Below are positions 1 through 13,226 of a stretch of 64,000 nt of DNA, piece by piece. Position 1 is the stretch's first letter; every line of letters starts with the position of its first letter. The notes beneath the pieces were generated by a model that saw only the letters and a list, made by a program, of their open reading frames with translations, ran no database searches and was not told the DNA's origin. The translations under genes and the position numbers were made by a program. The DNA lies in NCBI RefSeq assembly GCF_008831285.2, contig NC_045145.1, forward strand, positions 14,710,040 through 14,774,039. The letters are read 5' to 3'. The DNA is from Nymphaea colorata (taxonomy: Eukaryota; Streptophyta; Magnoliopsida; Nymphaeales; Nymphaeaceae).

Positions 1-804
1 CCTCTTAACTGAATTATTGGACCTCATTCAGTTTACTGTTTTAAGTTTCCGCTTGGTTTGGCAAATGCAGGATTTTGTTTTCTTTCTGTGAATCTTTTCA
101 CATTTGTCAATAGATTCAGCACTATTCTGTGCAGTTTGCTGTATGGTATTTTTTCACAGAAGTCTTACTAGAACATTTCCGTGGCGTAGCTATGCATGTA
201 TCTACTTTAACTAATGACTTTACTAAGCATTCATGCTTCTTTGTGTTAGCCATGATAACAAGAACCACCCCTTTACAAAAGAAACCCAACAATGCATGCA
301 GACTCACCCCTACTCCCCGATCAGGGATCTCCCTCACCAGAGGGGCCAGATACTCAATGCTCACGATGATTCCCAACTCAGGTCCTTCGACCATATATAG
401 AAAGCACTACTGGATCAGTCCCGTAGGGATCTGATCCAATCTTATACCTGACGCCTAACACTTTGAGATTTTGAGTTGGCTTCTTTTCTTTCTTGAGGTC
501 CTTCCTTACCTGGAATACGCTACCTTAGATGATTTTCTGTTCAGCAACGCTCTGACTTCTTTTTCAACAAAGGCCTTATTATGATATCTTGGGACAGTTT
601 TTCTGTTATCTTGTTCTTATTTGAGGGTGTAGCTGAAATAGTTATTGCTGCTTTTGTTCTTAGCTTCTGGCATAGTCAATGATCCAGGTACTGTTGAATA
701 TAAAGTTTCATACTTAGAAACTGTGGCATTGCATGATTCACAATCTAATCTTTTGTAAATGAACTAATCAGAATTCTTTGTCGTACTTTGTTTGCATGAT
801 TCAG
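1..804. other. Presumed upstream intron of the DEAH helicase gene
   Basis: This is AT-rich non-coding sequence ahead of the first helicase exon I can place. The helicase reading frame is already open at base 805, where the exon starts in the third base of a codon, so the start codon lies in an exon further upstream, outside the window or unrecognised here. Short open frames are present, but none resembles the N-terminus of this helicase class. I see no promoter signature. Confidence 0.4.
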
Positions 805-3800
805 GAGGCAAGAGATAGCAAAACAAAGACGGTCATTGCCCATAGCATCAGGTATTGACATTGAGAAAATCAATATTATCATGTAACTGCATATTAAGCA
901 TGCTTTATGGTATACCATTCATACTATCGACAAAGCAGGGAAATGTGTTCTTTGACAAGGGAGTAAATATTATCTTGAGAATCTGTAGTTTTCTGTTGCT
1001 TCTAGCAAGTGGTGTAACTGCATTGGTCTGGACTCTGATATATGCATGGATGTGAATTTCCTGTAGTTGAGCAACGAATTGTGGAGGAAGTGAGGAAGAA
1101 TGACACACTTGTAATTGTTGGTGAGACAGGAAGTGGGAAAACTACACGTAAGCTTTTTCTCAGTAACCTTTTAAGTTTTAATATATAATACCAGAGAATG
1201 CCTTTGAATATTTCCCCTCCATCATGCTCAGGTAAATTGTTGTCTGGAGATAAGGAAATTATATCCAAGGGATACAAGTATGCACTGAAGATGTATTATC
1301 TAGCACTGTGTTTAAATAATCTGTTCTCATACGATAGTTTGGATGTGTTAGTTTTGGATATGTCAAATTAGATCATTCAGTATTTAATATGACGAAACTA
1401 ATTGCATCTATATCTTTTCTTTTTCTTCCCCAATGCAACTAATTCAAAGCAGGAAAAGGAAAAAAAAAGTAAGTAGTTCTGATTGCAGAAAGAGAAGAAA
1501 AAGAGAAAGTGCCTCCAGTAGAGAAGAGGAAAAAGGAAGAGGAAGAAGAAGGAAAATTAAAAGAACAAAGAAGAAGATCTAGGTTGTTGAAGTAAAGAAG
1601 CCTAGGCTATTGAGTACCTGTCTACCTGAGTGAGCCTAGGTGCTGCAGGTAACGACGTAGGTGTTTAGACGGCAGGTTGCCCAGTAACATCCAGGTTAGG
1701 CAATCTGCCAACCTTGGGGACTAGTTAAGCATATACACAAGGCTGCGCTCCTTTTGACAATGTTTTTAATCACATAAACACTGACACATTGAACATTTCT
1801 TAGCAGTTAGCACTAAACATAGTTGAATGTTTAGAAGACTAACTTAGGAAGTTAAATAATTGAAGTTAAAGATTTAATAGCATAAAAAGAGCAAGTTTAT
1901 AATCTAAGTCGCTGCGTTGCAATTATCATGGAGGATGCAAAATCTTATGTTTTTCTAAACACCAACAATTAAATCTGTAGTTCTAATTTCTAAAACCGAA
2001 AAGCCTAAACAAAAGCTAAAATTACTCATCTGATTTTCTTTTTTCAAAAGAGAGAACATAAATCCTAACATACTTAGAACTTCCATGTTAACAGTGCTTG
2101 TCATCAAACTGTGCTCTATCATTGTTCTAATAAACACAGAAAGCATTAGTCTCTCTCTCTCTCTCTCTCTTTCTTTCTCTCTCTTTTACATACATGCGAC
2201 TTATAAATTTGTAATACAAAATCACATGCAACACCAAAAAGATTGAGGAAGAGAAAATCTGCAATAAAAGTAGAGAAGAAGAAAAATGAAAAAAGCCTTC
2301 AGATTGCAAACAAAGAAGAAGAAGAAGAGGAAGAAGAAGAAGAAGAGAAAAAAGAATTTATGTTTCTGAAGAAAGAGAGTCCATAGGCAAAACTAGGCAC
2401 CCTTGCAATGACCTAGGCGTTTTCAGATTGCATGTCATGCTACCTAGGAGCCAGCCTAGCTGACTAGTCAAGCGTTAGGGGCTTAGGTGAGCCTCGGCAC
2501 AAGACTAGGTATCTGTACAACAAAATAGGAAGTTCCTCATAAATTTATTTTAAGAAGGAAAATCTTTTCCAGAACATTCTTTGTAATACTTTGAGCAGTT
2601 CAGAGCCTTCATTTTATTTTTTCACATAGATCACTACATTTTGGAGCATGGCATTACAGTTGTGTTTTTGTTTTGACAGTTAGGAAGAAAAAAGGATTGA
2701 ACTGAGTGGTGCTTTCCATTTTCTGGTTCCCTTGGAACGTGAGGAGTGGTTGCACCAGTCCGTTTTGCTAACTTGAGTGGTGTTTGTTGTAGAACTTCCA
2801 CAGTTCTTATTTAATGGGGGATTCTGTCGTGATGGTAAGGTTATTGGCATTACTCAGCCTCGAAGAGTGGCTGCAGTTACTGTAGCAAAGCGTGTTTCTG
2901 AAGAATGTGGTGTTGAACTTGGTCAGAAAGTTGGGTACTCTATTAGATTTGAAGATGTTACATCTTCAGCTACGAGGATCAAGTATATGACAGATGGGAT
3001 GCTATTAAGGTGATTCTTTTGTTTCCTTTGAGCTCTGAACTTTCTTCTCTGCATTTGTCACCATCTTCATGTTGTTCTTGTTTGTCTATCTTGTGTGGGG
3101 TTTTGGAATTTGGTAGTTCACACTTCACAGCCTAGCTGTGAACTCAGACTAGTTGGTCCGTCTAATTGCCTAGTTGTCGTAGGTGCTGGCGAACAGACTA
3201 ATCTCTAGGTATTAGTTGGTTGGGCCTATCACCAGTGATAGGGACTAGTTTTTGACCAACTAGTTTCCAAAGTGCATTTTCTTATAAACAATATGTTTTG
3301 AACCATGAACCATCAGATATAAAAATTTACTAAGTTTCCTCTTTTCCTTAATAGTTTCCCTTTAACTTACCTCCAACCCTTTCTTTAGTGCCTTGTCAAT
3401 ATTATTTTAGTGAACTATCTTAGATCCTGACTCAGATCAACTCGCCCTGACTAGTCTTTTGAGGGCCTTGACGAACCTGAGTTCGACTTCTGATCTTGAC
3501 AACTAAGGTTCAAAATAGGATGGTCCCCTGGCCATGCAAAGCTTAGTCAAGCTATTGAAAGTATTATTAGTTTTTTTCTCAAAGCAAATTTTATAATGTT
3601 TTTAATAAAGAAACCTTTACAATTTAAAAAGTTATTTCATAACAATTTATTCATGTTTGGTCTTGCACATTGTCTTAAGTTCCTAATGTATACTATCTTT
3701 GAAATGTCAAGGTGGATATGTTGCTTTTTGCTTGCAGGGAAGCATTGTTGGACCCTCTACTTTCTAAGTATTCGGTTGTCATTGTTGATGAAGCTCATGA

Positions 3801-6800
3801 GAGGACAGTCCACACAGATGTGCTATTAGGCATTTTGAAAGGTGTTCAAAAATCAAGGTCACAGGAAGTGGTGAACAAGGACAATGTCAAGAACATCGAT
3901 AATATAGACTCCAATGAAGACACATCAATTGGAAGAGGAAATGGCTGGAAGGGCCAAGCATCTCCCTCAGGTTGTCCTTTAAAGTTGATTGTCATGTCTG
4001 CTAGTCTTGATGCAAGGGGATTCTCTGAGTACCTTGGTGGTGCAAAAGCTGTCCATATTCAAGGACGGAAATACCCTGTGGACATCCTATATACGTACAC
4101 TCCTCAGCAGGACTACATAGATGCAGCTTTGATTACCATATTTCAGGTACTTATGGGTTGAAATTTATTTGTACTTCTCTTTTTATTTCTTTTGTTTGAA
4201 ATTCAAGGAATTTTTTTTTGAAGGCATTTATTGCACAACCTCTTTGAAGTCTTCTTCCATAACAAAATTCTGTTTCCTGTCTCCGGAAAAACAAAGTGGT
4301 ATCAGTATAATATATACAAAAAGTATTCTTTGCGATGGAAAAGTCTTACCTGCCGTTGAAGTAAATTACATTCTCACATTTGGGTCCATTTTACAGAGAA
4401 GAGGTTTTCCATTTGTATGGTTCTGCTTCAAATTTTCCTCTAATGGAATTCCAGCCATCAATTTTGTTTCTTCAGGAATTTTTTAACTGAAGCCTGCAAG
4501 AGAAGCAAAAACAAATTTTAGTTGAAAATCGTCTTGCTCCTTTCTTGCAAATGCTTTTGTTGATGTTTTGTGGGTGTAAGAAGTTGGCATAATGGGTTTA
4601 TACTCCCTGAGTTTCTAACTGGGAAGTGTGAACCACCAAAATTTTTCAACAATGAAATGGTGTTTTTCTAAGAATTTGATGTCTGTAGTGCAAAAGGTGC
4701 ACAGTAAGTTGGCAACATGCTTCATAAAGCTGAGCCTTTCTTGAAGCCTTAGTACACGTTATTTCTTCCTGCTTATGTCATTACACCCTTTTCTTTCCTC
4801 AAATTCAAAAGACAGATTCTTGTGCCTGCATAAACTAAAGGATGGGATCAGGTAATGTGAGACTTGTCGTTTTGAAGGCTGACATAGTAAACATATTTCA
4901 GCAACAAGAGAATTTTTTTTTTTGGCAGTAATTCTTTTATATGTTCTGCAGTATGGCTGTGTCCTGTGTCTTTCGGCATTTTTTTTATTTATATGTGGTT
5001 TTAAGCAGTGTTTAGAAACTCGCCGAGCAACTCGACCGTCTACCGAGTCAACCCAGTAGGGAGACTCATTTTTTGTTAAAATTCGGCCTGACTTGGCCAT
5101 GACTCTGTTTGACTCTGCTGAAACTTGGTTTGACTCGGCCAAAACTCGTTTGACTCAGTGTAGTCTAGTGGTAAATTTTGTATTTTGTAATTAACAAGGT
5201 AATTTGTTTATGAATTACTTCATTAATTTTTGACATGAATCTTCTAACTTATTAAATATAAAAATTTAGAATTATTGTTCATTTATTAAATTTGCTTATT
5301 ACAAATGAAAAGTTAAAGCTAATTAGGCTTAACTTGTTGTATAGTGTATTTTTTTCAATTTTTAAGACATAGGACTCTTTACTTCTTGGTTTTTTTAGTT
5401 TTGATAACATTAACTCATCAACATACATGTCAAATTTGTTAACCATTAGATAGTTTTTAATGTTGAATATATTAATAATTTAATCTTAGTGTTTGATTTG
5501 TATTGACTTGTTTTTCATTGACATATTGATTCTTGCCACAGTTTTTTTGAAATGTGCAATTATAGAGTAGGTGCAATTGCTTAATTGTGCAATTTCTGGT
5601 TATGAAAAAAATTTAGAAAATATAACTTAGTTATTATTTGATGGTATGAATTATACATGTATTCAAACCATTTTACAACTTTTTTATGTTTAAATGACAA
5701 GTTATATATTGTTTTTATTTTTCTTTTAAAAATAATAGTTAACAAAACCCAGGCTGAGTTATCGAGTTGATCCGCTGAGTCACAAGTCAAGAATGAATGA
5801 GTCGTTCTTTTAAATATTGGTTTTAAAAGCTAGGCGTCTTGGTGAACATATGAGTGTCACATAGTCCACCTCACTGACATAAAAGCTAATTATCATTCTT
5901 TTTTCTTTTGCTGATTATATTGCATTTACCTAAAAGCTGCTTCTTCAATATACTGTAACTTTGTCTAGTTCTGCACATTTTGTGGAATCATGGATTCAAT
6001 TTCTAACTCCTGTTTCAAGTTGTAGTAGATCCATTTGGAGGAGGATTCAGGTGACATACTTGTGTTCTTAACTGGGCAAGAAGAAATTGAGTCGGTGGAA
6101 AGACTTGTTCTGGATCGTTGTCAACATTTAGCTGAAGACAGTAAAAAAATTTTCACTGTTCCTATTTATGCAGTGCTTCCTTCTGAGCAACAAATTCTGG
6201 CTTTTAAACCAGCTCCCCACGGATTCCGAAAGGTACATGTTTTCGTCCTTGATTTGCATCATATAACATGTGCATGTACAGGTGTTGTATACCGAACACT
6301 CATCATGTACACAATATCACAGTTATTTGTTTTTTTTTCTCTTGACAATTGTGTATTCAGAAGTAAAGCTCTTAATTTTATCTATTTGTTATTCCCTTGT
6401 CCAATGGAATGTCTGTGGACTTTATCATCATGATGATAAATTAATTTTGAGTCTTTGACATATAGCACTTTCCTATTACAACTGAATCACCGATTGTTCA
6501 GATGGAGGTGCTTGATTGTGAAGCAACTCTGTGTGAAGTTCCTTTGAGATACTTGTACGGGCTCTGATAAATTCATTTGGTTGTTGATTCCTTCAATGCA
6601 TTATTTGTTAATGGACTGTTGCGTGTGTTTTTTCATGCCTCCTTGTTATCTAGAGCACATCTACTTCATAAAGGGAGTTCTGTTCTCCAAGTTGCTATAC
6701 TGATAGATTTTTTTATATTTCAGGTTATATTGGCAACAAATATTGCTGAAACATCAGTGACAATTCCTGGAATCAAGTATGTGGTTGACCCAGGATTGGT

Positions 6801-9800
6801 TAAAGCACGTTCTTATCATCCACACACTGGAATGGAGTCACTAGTTATCGTCCCTATTTCAAAAGCACAAGCTCTTCAGAGAAGGTGGATTTTTTTTTTG
6901 TTCTTTTTTATGGTAGTGGAAGATCCTACTGACATCCTTCTCCCTGTTTTTTTGTTAATTCAAGTCATGGATATGTTTTTAGTCTTTACGTTTCATTGCG
7001 ATCTCTTGTCTTGTCTCTGTCGATCATTCATGTAAGACTGGATAATAAAAGGTCTCCGGTACTGGTTTAGACAAGTTGTCACTTTAGTTCATCTATATAT
7101 GATGAAAGAAAATCTCGTGGGTCCTCTTTGTTACATCTTGGAGGCTGACAATGAAACACAAACAAGATTCCCCCCTTCTCATTATGGGGACCTACATGCC
7201 TGCCAATATACAGGGGAACCTTTTGTTGAAACCTGCAGTTTTTGGTTCTCCATTGTGTGTGCAGCCTCCTTCATTTGTTCACTACAGCCCCTCATGTAGC
7301 CCTAGATCAGAAAAAATGTGGATGAAAGATGTTATAGTAGGACCTATCCTAAGTCACATGGGTATGGGTGCAGTTTGGGTATGGGCACGGAGATACGGGT
7401 ACGAGCACAACAACTTTAAAAAATGCCGGTATAGGGGGTAGGGCAGGATGTATGTATGTATATATGCAAAATAACACAAAAAAATCAAAATTAAAGCAAC
7501 ATTTTAGCAAACAAGTGATATAAATAAAAACATTAGTATGTTAATGAACAATAACTCTAAGAATAGAATGAAAAGTAAGGTGGAAAAAATTAAATCAAAG
7601 TAAAATTTAAGCAGTTTGAATTTAAAGTTACGCGAGTGTGTCCAAGTACCCATTTTGGATATGGGTACGGCGACACAGGTACGTGGACCTTACTGAAGTA
7701 CCCTTGTGACTTAGGATCTATCTAGTATAGCCGTTGCCCTGAGCTTAAATCTGGCAGGTCTTGGCTCAACATACTGAGAAGCATATATGAAGTAGAAGAA
7801 CGACAAGTAAGAGGAAGGAGAAGAAAAAGTGACAAATATAGGCCAGTCAAATGTCCAATGTTGTTTCCATACAAATTTGACAAATTCTTTGTTACAATGG
7901 CCAAGGTATCCGAAGTCATGCTACACTTAGACATGTCAATAGAGGTGCTTCTGCTTTTTAAAAGCACTTGTTTACATTGGGGAAGTTATTGGGGAAGCTT
8001 TATAAGAAAGCTTGATTGGTCCTTAAAAGAGCTGATGTATAGTTCTGTGTGGGGCCCAGCACATTTTTGACGTGAAATAACTCAAAATAGAAAACTGACC
8101 CTCTGATATGATTCGTACAGCAAGTTCAAAAGAGACAAAATGTGCTTGACATAAAGGTAAAAATACAACACTAAAAACTAAAAAGATACCACTACATTGT
8201 TCGCAAGGGTACAAAATAATGCATTAGATTCTATGTTTTCTTGATAATGTTCTCTTGATTTGTATTCCATCTGTGCAAACTGGAAACTAACAAACATTGA
8301 ATGTTTCAGTGGTCGTGCTGGTCGTGAAGGCCCAGGGAAATGTTTCCGTCTATACACAGAAGATGAATTTGACAAATTGAAAGACTCTACTGAACCAGAA
8401 ATTAAGAGATGTAGCCTTTCAAATGTTGTGCTACAGCTGAAGGCTTTTGGATTTGATGATGTCCTTGGATTTGATTTCATTGATAAACCTTCAAGGTGGG
8501 AGGTTCTCCTGTTTAAGTGAGATGGTCCTTATTTGTATAATCTAGAATGCCTGTATATGGTTTTTATATCTTCAACATGATCACTTGGCAAGACACAATC
8601 TCCTTTTTTTACTTTACAACATTTGATGTTGTCCATAATTCTTACCAATAATTGTGGCTTCTGTTAAAGAGGCATCTGCTTTGATTGCTTCACATCTGCA
8701 TATTTTTTTTTTATCGAGTACTACATTTTTTATTCTATATACCATATTTCCATGTTGTTTTTAGTTGATCACACCGTAGTGTATTTCTGTCTGGGAAAAG
8801 ATGCATCTGATTGCAATTTTTGTTCTGCTCTTTATGCAGCAAGGGCAGATGATTAAGTGATGATAAAGATACACCAATATTACAAGATTATTCATTATAG
8901 TGATTTGTTTTTGTCTGGTTTTCATGATGGTCTCCCTACATGATGTAACAGTCTTTAGATCTCATGCACTGTTCTCATAAAATGGTTAGGTTTCAAAAAG
9001 AAAATGATCGCTCCTTTATTTTCCCAACGTAATGAGTAGTTGACATTTTGCCATACTGGAAATTGCTTTTCTGCTTCTGTCCAAAACTAGTAGCATAACT
9101 TCATGCAGAAAATGATGCAGGATGGCCATTGTGAAATCCTTGGAGCAATTGTATGCTCTGGGAGCACTGACTGATGAAGGTAAACTGTCAGATCCAGGTG
9201 GGCATCATATGGCTCGGTTACCATTGGATGCCATGTATGCCAAAGCGCTTATCCAGGCTAGCACCTTCAACTGTTTGGAAGAAATGTTAATAGCGGTAGC
9301 AATGTTGTCGGTTGAATCCATTTTTTACTTCCCCAGGGAAAAGATTGATGAGGTACATTTTAATATGGCTGACCTTGGTTGTTTAGGTAGCTAGTTGTAT
9401 TTTGTGCAGGTTATCTCATGCTAGTGTGCTGTTAAGAATCTGTGTATACAGGTGCTTACTGAAAGACCATATATATACCGGTCTGCTTTACTTCCTCCAT
9501 TCGGTTGTATGCTGGTTGATCTTTTTTCTTTTTCTGGTATGATAGATTGCTCTCAGGTGTTTACTGAAATGCCATGTGTGTTGTATCTTGATTCAATGAC
9601 CTTTTTATGCAGAGATGATAGGAAACCTTGCTTGGAGGAGTGTGCTATTTATGAGTGTTCCTATTTTATCTGACTTGTCAGTAATGCCATCTTTTAATTT
9701 CTAGGTTGTCCATGTTCGCTGTGTTCTAATAATCATATGAAAGCCTGCTCAGTTTTGCTGTAACATTTGCTGCATGTCCATTAGGGGTCCTGTTATCAAG

Positions 9801-11819
9801 TTAGGAGAGGCAACAAAATTCAGAATTTTCACCTACTTAGAGAACAAGTTACTCCTCACCATAGGATTAAATTGATGGAAATGATCATTTGCACCAATTG
9901 TGCCTGTGAGCATAAGTAAACATCAATTCCTTTCAAGGAAATTAATGTCCATTGACTTTTTTTTTTGGGAGTTGTGTAAGTTCCAGTCTCTCAGGGCCAC
10001 CACTATGACACCCCAATTAGATTCACAATTCAGAATGCTGCCAAGGTATCAGCAAAGAATTTGTCTTCTCCTAGCCGGTAGAGTTAAGGGAGAGGCTTCC
10101 AGCCCCTCAGTTTCTGGCCTCTGATTTCCATACAACTTCCTGTGCCTATGAAGATTCACTACCTGAAATATGTGCGTATTAGGGACTCAGAGATATAAGA
10201 TTGTATAACCATGTGCCTTTGATAGGTCCCAGCTTGCTATGAATGAATAAGGAGATAACAGTTTTGTATTCTTCATCTAATTCAGACCATATGTGCAACT
10301 TTATCTAATCATAGAAATATAATCGATGAAAACTACCAATTATCAGTGCAATGTATACCCAAATATATGCATGTTAGGTACTGGGTTGTTATTAAGGTAA
10401 GCCACAATGCTTGCTTCCATCTGAGATAAGTTTCTGTAGATTCAAGACATGTAGGCTGCAGGCATTCATGGGTTGCACATGTGTTTGCATTTGGATTTGA
10501 AACAGTTGATAAATCGATTTGCATTCCCAGGCAAGGGCTGCTACGAAGTGTTTTTTAAGTTCAGATGGTGATCACGTTACTTTGGTGAATGTATTTCGAG
10601 CTGCTGTAGACAGTTTGCAAAAGACCGAGGGGTTAATCTCCACAGATGTGAAAAGCAGATCTAGTGAAAGGAAACTGAATAAATGGTGCAAGGATAATTT
10701 CATCAATAGCAGATCATTAAGGCATGCTCTAGACATTCACAGGTCAGCCCAATCACGTTTTTTGTTATGAACTTATAATATGTTGGTGAATTTGTCCTTT
10801 TAACTTCTCGTCTTTATAAACATCCCACTTGTTTGCCGATCCAAACTGTAGCTCTATAATCTTTGGAATGCCTGGTGGAGCTTTTGCTTGTATAGAAAAT
10901 GTGAAGATGACCCTGATTATAATAGATTCACCTTGCAGAAGAGAGTTCTAAAGACATGGTTGTGTGTTCAATTACCTTAGATTTAGTGTCTTGACATGGA
11001 TACACATCTGGCTTCAATTTCCTGTCACATGCTGAAATGCTGGAAGTTTCACAAAGATGGTATCATCCTATGTGTACAAGTGAGGGAGATGTGTAGCATT
11101 CAATTATGGTTAAGAACCTAGACCTAGCTTTCTTTGAAAATAATATTTTATCTGGTTTAAAGAGTTCTTGGTGGGTGCTGGAGTGGATATGCTTCTATGC
11201 TTTTACCTTTCTCTCTAAATCACTTGGATATCTTTTCCCTTTCCATGAAACAAGTCCACAGTATGTTCTATCTGGCAAATGATATTTTTGGTTCTTTTTC
11301 TTCTTCATTTTTGCAGGCAAATTTGTCGGCATGTTAAAGACATAGGCATGAAGATTTCTTCTTGTGGGGATGATATGCTTCAGTTCCGCAGATGTCTTGC
11401 TGCCTCTTTCTTTCTCAATGCAGCGATGAGACAAGCTGATGGTTCCTATAAGTATGCATAGATGTATTTTCTAGTTTAGAGTATATATTACATGTTCTTT
11501 ACGACGCTGCAATTAGGCATCTTTGTCCTTTTACATCTTTTCATCTCTCACTAGTAACAATCTAGAAATGCCTGTTTGATTTGGCTGGTGATTATGTTTT
11601 TTCAGGGCCTTGGCAAGTAGCTTGACCGTGAAGATTCACCCATCATCTGCACTATTTGGAACGAAACCGGAATGCATTGTTTTCAATGAGCTGGTGCAAA
11701 CACAACAAAAGTACGTTCGTAATACTACTCGGATTGATCCACTGTGGTTGACAGAACTAGCCCCAAAATCTTATGGATGCATACAAGAAGGACGTACGAT
11801 GTCTACACTGGTTAATTGA
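805..11819 (+). CDS. DEAH10: DEAH-box ATP-dependent RNA helicase, DEAH10/DHX33 class (5' end missing)
   Basis: Eleven exons join in one frame to 698 residues plus stop: 805-851, 1067-1147, 2793-3009, 3738-4146, 6029-6232, 6724-6884, 8310-8495, 9121-9352, 10531-10742, 11317-11451, 11606-11819. All have GT-AG borders and matching phases. Visible motifs in order: GETGSGKTT (I), TQPRR (Ia), DEAH (II), SAS (III), LVFLTGQEE (IV), [12 protein letters not shown] (V), [12 protein letters not shown] (VI). A winged-helix/ratchet region ([18 protein letters not shown]) and an OB-fold region (IHPSSALF, then [13 protein letters not shown]) follow. A low-complexity insert of about 50 residues rich in N, D, S and K lies between DEAH and SAS, as in plant DEAH10. 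The family unwinds RNA using ATP; human DHX33 acts in ribosome biogenesis and translation, and the plant protein is annotated as a splicing helicase. The cellular role here is inferred. The N-terminal exon is not seen, but length and motif completeness argue for an active gene. Confidence 0.92.
1440..2520. repeat. Purine-rich tracts and CCTAGG-rich arms in helicase intron 2
   Basis: Within the intron between the P-loop exon and the next one there are GAA/GAG-rich stretches (about 1440-1580 and 2270-2355), a CT microsatellite (2150-2170), and two GC-richer arms (about 1595-1735 and 2395-2520) carrying repeated CCTAGG/GCCTAGG words. The arms resemble those of the better preserved element at 63,349-63,902, so this may be a degenerate insertion of similar type. 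I could not define termini or a target duplication. Confidence 0.25.
3131..3508. mobile_element. Degenerate TIR element in helicase intron 3
   Basis: The left end (CCTAGCTGTGAACTCAGACT) and the reverse complement of the right end (CCTTAGTTGTCAAGATCAG) are imperfect inverted repeats, with GC-richer arms around an AT-rich core. The flanks hold related words (TTCACAG at left, TTCAAAA at right, 5 of 7 equal). It has no coding capacity. It looks like an old non-autonomous DNA transposon, possibly hAT-type; the superfamily is inferred. Confidence 0.3.
5006..5819. mobile_element. Non-autonomous hAT-like element in helicase intron 4
   Basis: The element begins CAGTGTTTAGAAAC and ends with the complement of CAATATTTAAAAGA; the termini differ almost only by transitions. 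It is flanked by GTTTTAAG (4998-5005) and GTTTTAAA (5820-5827), an 8-bp target duplication with one mismatch, the size expected for hAT. Subterminal arms are rich in GACTCG/CGAGT words (5020-5160 and 5750-5800) and the 0.6-kb centre is very AT-rich with no coding content. It depends on transposase made elsewhere. Confidence 0.7.
7350..7713. mobile_element. MITE with 14-bp terminal inverted repeats in helicase intron 6
   Basis: The left end TAAGTCACATGGGTA pairs with the right end, whose reverse complement is TAAGTCACAAGGGTA (one mismatch). The flanks are GGACCTATCC (7340-7349) and GGATCTATCT (7714-7723), 8 of 10 bases equal, compatible with a 9-10 bp Mutator-type target duplication. GGGTACGG/GGTATGGG words crowd both arms; the centre is AT-rich. 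It has no coding capacity and lies between the exon ending in motif VI QR and the exon beginning SGRAGR. Confidence 0.6.
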
Positions 11820-12240
11820 CAGGAAACAGAGATAGTGGTTTACTTTTTTGGTCACTCGCGTTCTTGGATTTCGTTTTTGATCTTTCACTGATCCTGTTCA
11901 GGAGCTCCTTTGCTGAAGGGGGGTATGATATCATGGTTAAGCAGGTTCAGAAAAAATGTTAACCCATTTGTAATTTAACATTGGCTTACGCCTTATATAG
12001 TGAACTGTCTTTTTCTCTGGTTAATAAGTTGTACCTCAAATGCTATATTCTATTAACGTTTGTAATAATGAAAAATGAAGTACATTACCGCCTTTCCCGA
12101 GAGTTGTACATCAGTTTATCATCTCACCTTGTCTAATCATGGTTCCTTTCCCAAGGTACTTATGTCATCCGGTGTTAGATAAGTTGACAGGTTCGTTAAA
12201 AAGTGTCATCTAAAAAGACCTTTCCCACGGTAAGCTTTTA

Positions 12241-13220
12241 GGTTACGTTTGATGACTTTCGATTGTAGATCCGGGTTCGATTTTTGGGCCGAGGATCCTA
12301 GATCCGAGGTTTTGAAATCAGACCTGTAAAAATGAACTCGGTTGGTGGGTTTTTCACGAACGGGGATTTTCGCAACATTTTTTCAGAAAAAGGGATTTTT
12401 TGTGGATTTCTTTCTTTCTCTCATCCGGCCATGGAGTTCAGTCGGCCGGTGTTTGGGCTTGCTGTTTGAAGTGGGTCTCTCTCTCTCTCTCGGCTAATTC
12501 ATTCCTTGATTTACATAGGCGATAGAGTTAGCAGCGTCCTTTGGGTGGTTAGTAGAAGGTGGTTAGGGCTCCATTGGGTTTTGGTTTTTTCATATTTTCT
12601 TTCAATGTTCAATTTTTTTGATCGGAATGGCCACTCGTTTTCTTTTCTTCCTTTTATTTGTTTTGATCAAGCTCAACAGACCAGATCCTGAAATTTGTCC
12701 CTGCTGACCTGAGCGTTCTTCTAGTTTCTTTTTTTCTTTTTTCTTTTTCCCCTTTTTCTAAAGGTTTTTGATGAAGATGATGGAGATTGGGGAGAATGGG
12801 CATGATGAAGATAAAAGCTCCACTCTTCTGAATATGATTCGTTGAGGATACACTGCTGGCAGAATCGAGGGTCTTAGCCATGGCTGAACGTTGGGGTTGG
12901 TGTTGCAGGCATTGGGCGGTCCGTCCATCCGTCCGGAAGAGAGGTCTCCAGTTGAAGGCTGGTCCGCCCCCGTCCGGTAGGTCAGCCGGAAAATGGCGGG
13001 TGGAAGGAGCGGTCGGTGAGGAGGTGAAGCTCGCCGGGGAAGATGCAGAAGCGACCGTCCATGAAGATGCCGAAGGGACATTCACAATCGTGCGAGAGAT
13101 GGGAAAAAAAAAAGAAAGAAAAAAAAAACCGGATAAAATGTGATGTGTGATCATAAAACTGTAGATTTATCGACAGATCCGACCCTCGGGTCTTTAACTC
13201 CACGGTTATCAAGCACACCC
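12241..13220. mobile_element. TIR element downstream of the helicase, superfamily unassigned
   Basis: The left end GGTTACGTTTGATGAC and the reverse complement of the right end GGGTGTGCTTGATAAC match at 11 of 16 positions, with mostly transition differences. The sequence CTTTTA directly abuts both ends (12235-12240 and 13221-13226). The interior holds a CT microsatellite (12476-12491) and a block around 12,870-13,080 that is clearly more GC- and CpG-rich than its surroundings. Open frames there match nothing I recognise on either strand. It starts about 420 bp after the helicase stop codon. Confidence 0.45.
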
Positions 13221-13226
13221 CTTTTA

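Noticed and set aside
25..75. Short resemblance to a Ty3/gypsy RT motif (FTVL..FGLANA) across a frame change
   Set aside because: About 45 bp only, in two frames, with no neighbouring retroelement sequence; chance is likely.
2150..2348. CT and GAA tracts considered as regulatory GAGA or splicing-enhancer elements
   Set aside because: Simple repeats of this kind are common in plant introns; nothing local shows function.
12654..13154. 166-codon minus-strand open frame in the GC-rich block
   Set aside because: Low-complexity Ser/Pro/Phe-rich translation with overlapping open frames on the opposite strand; it lies within a TIR element and no domain is recognisable.
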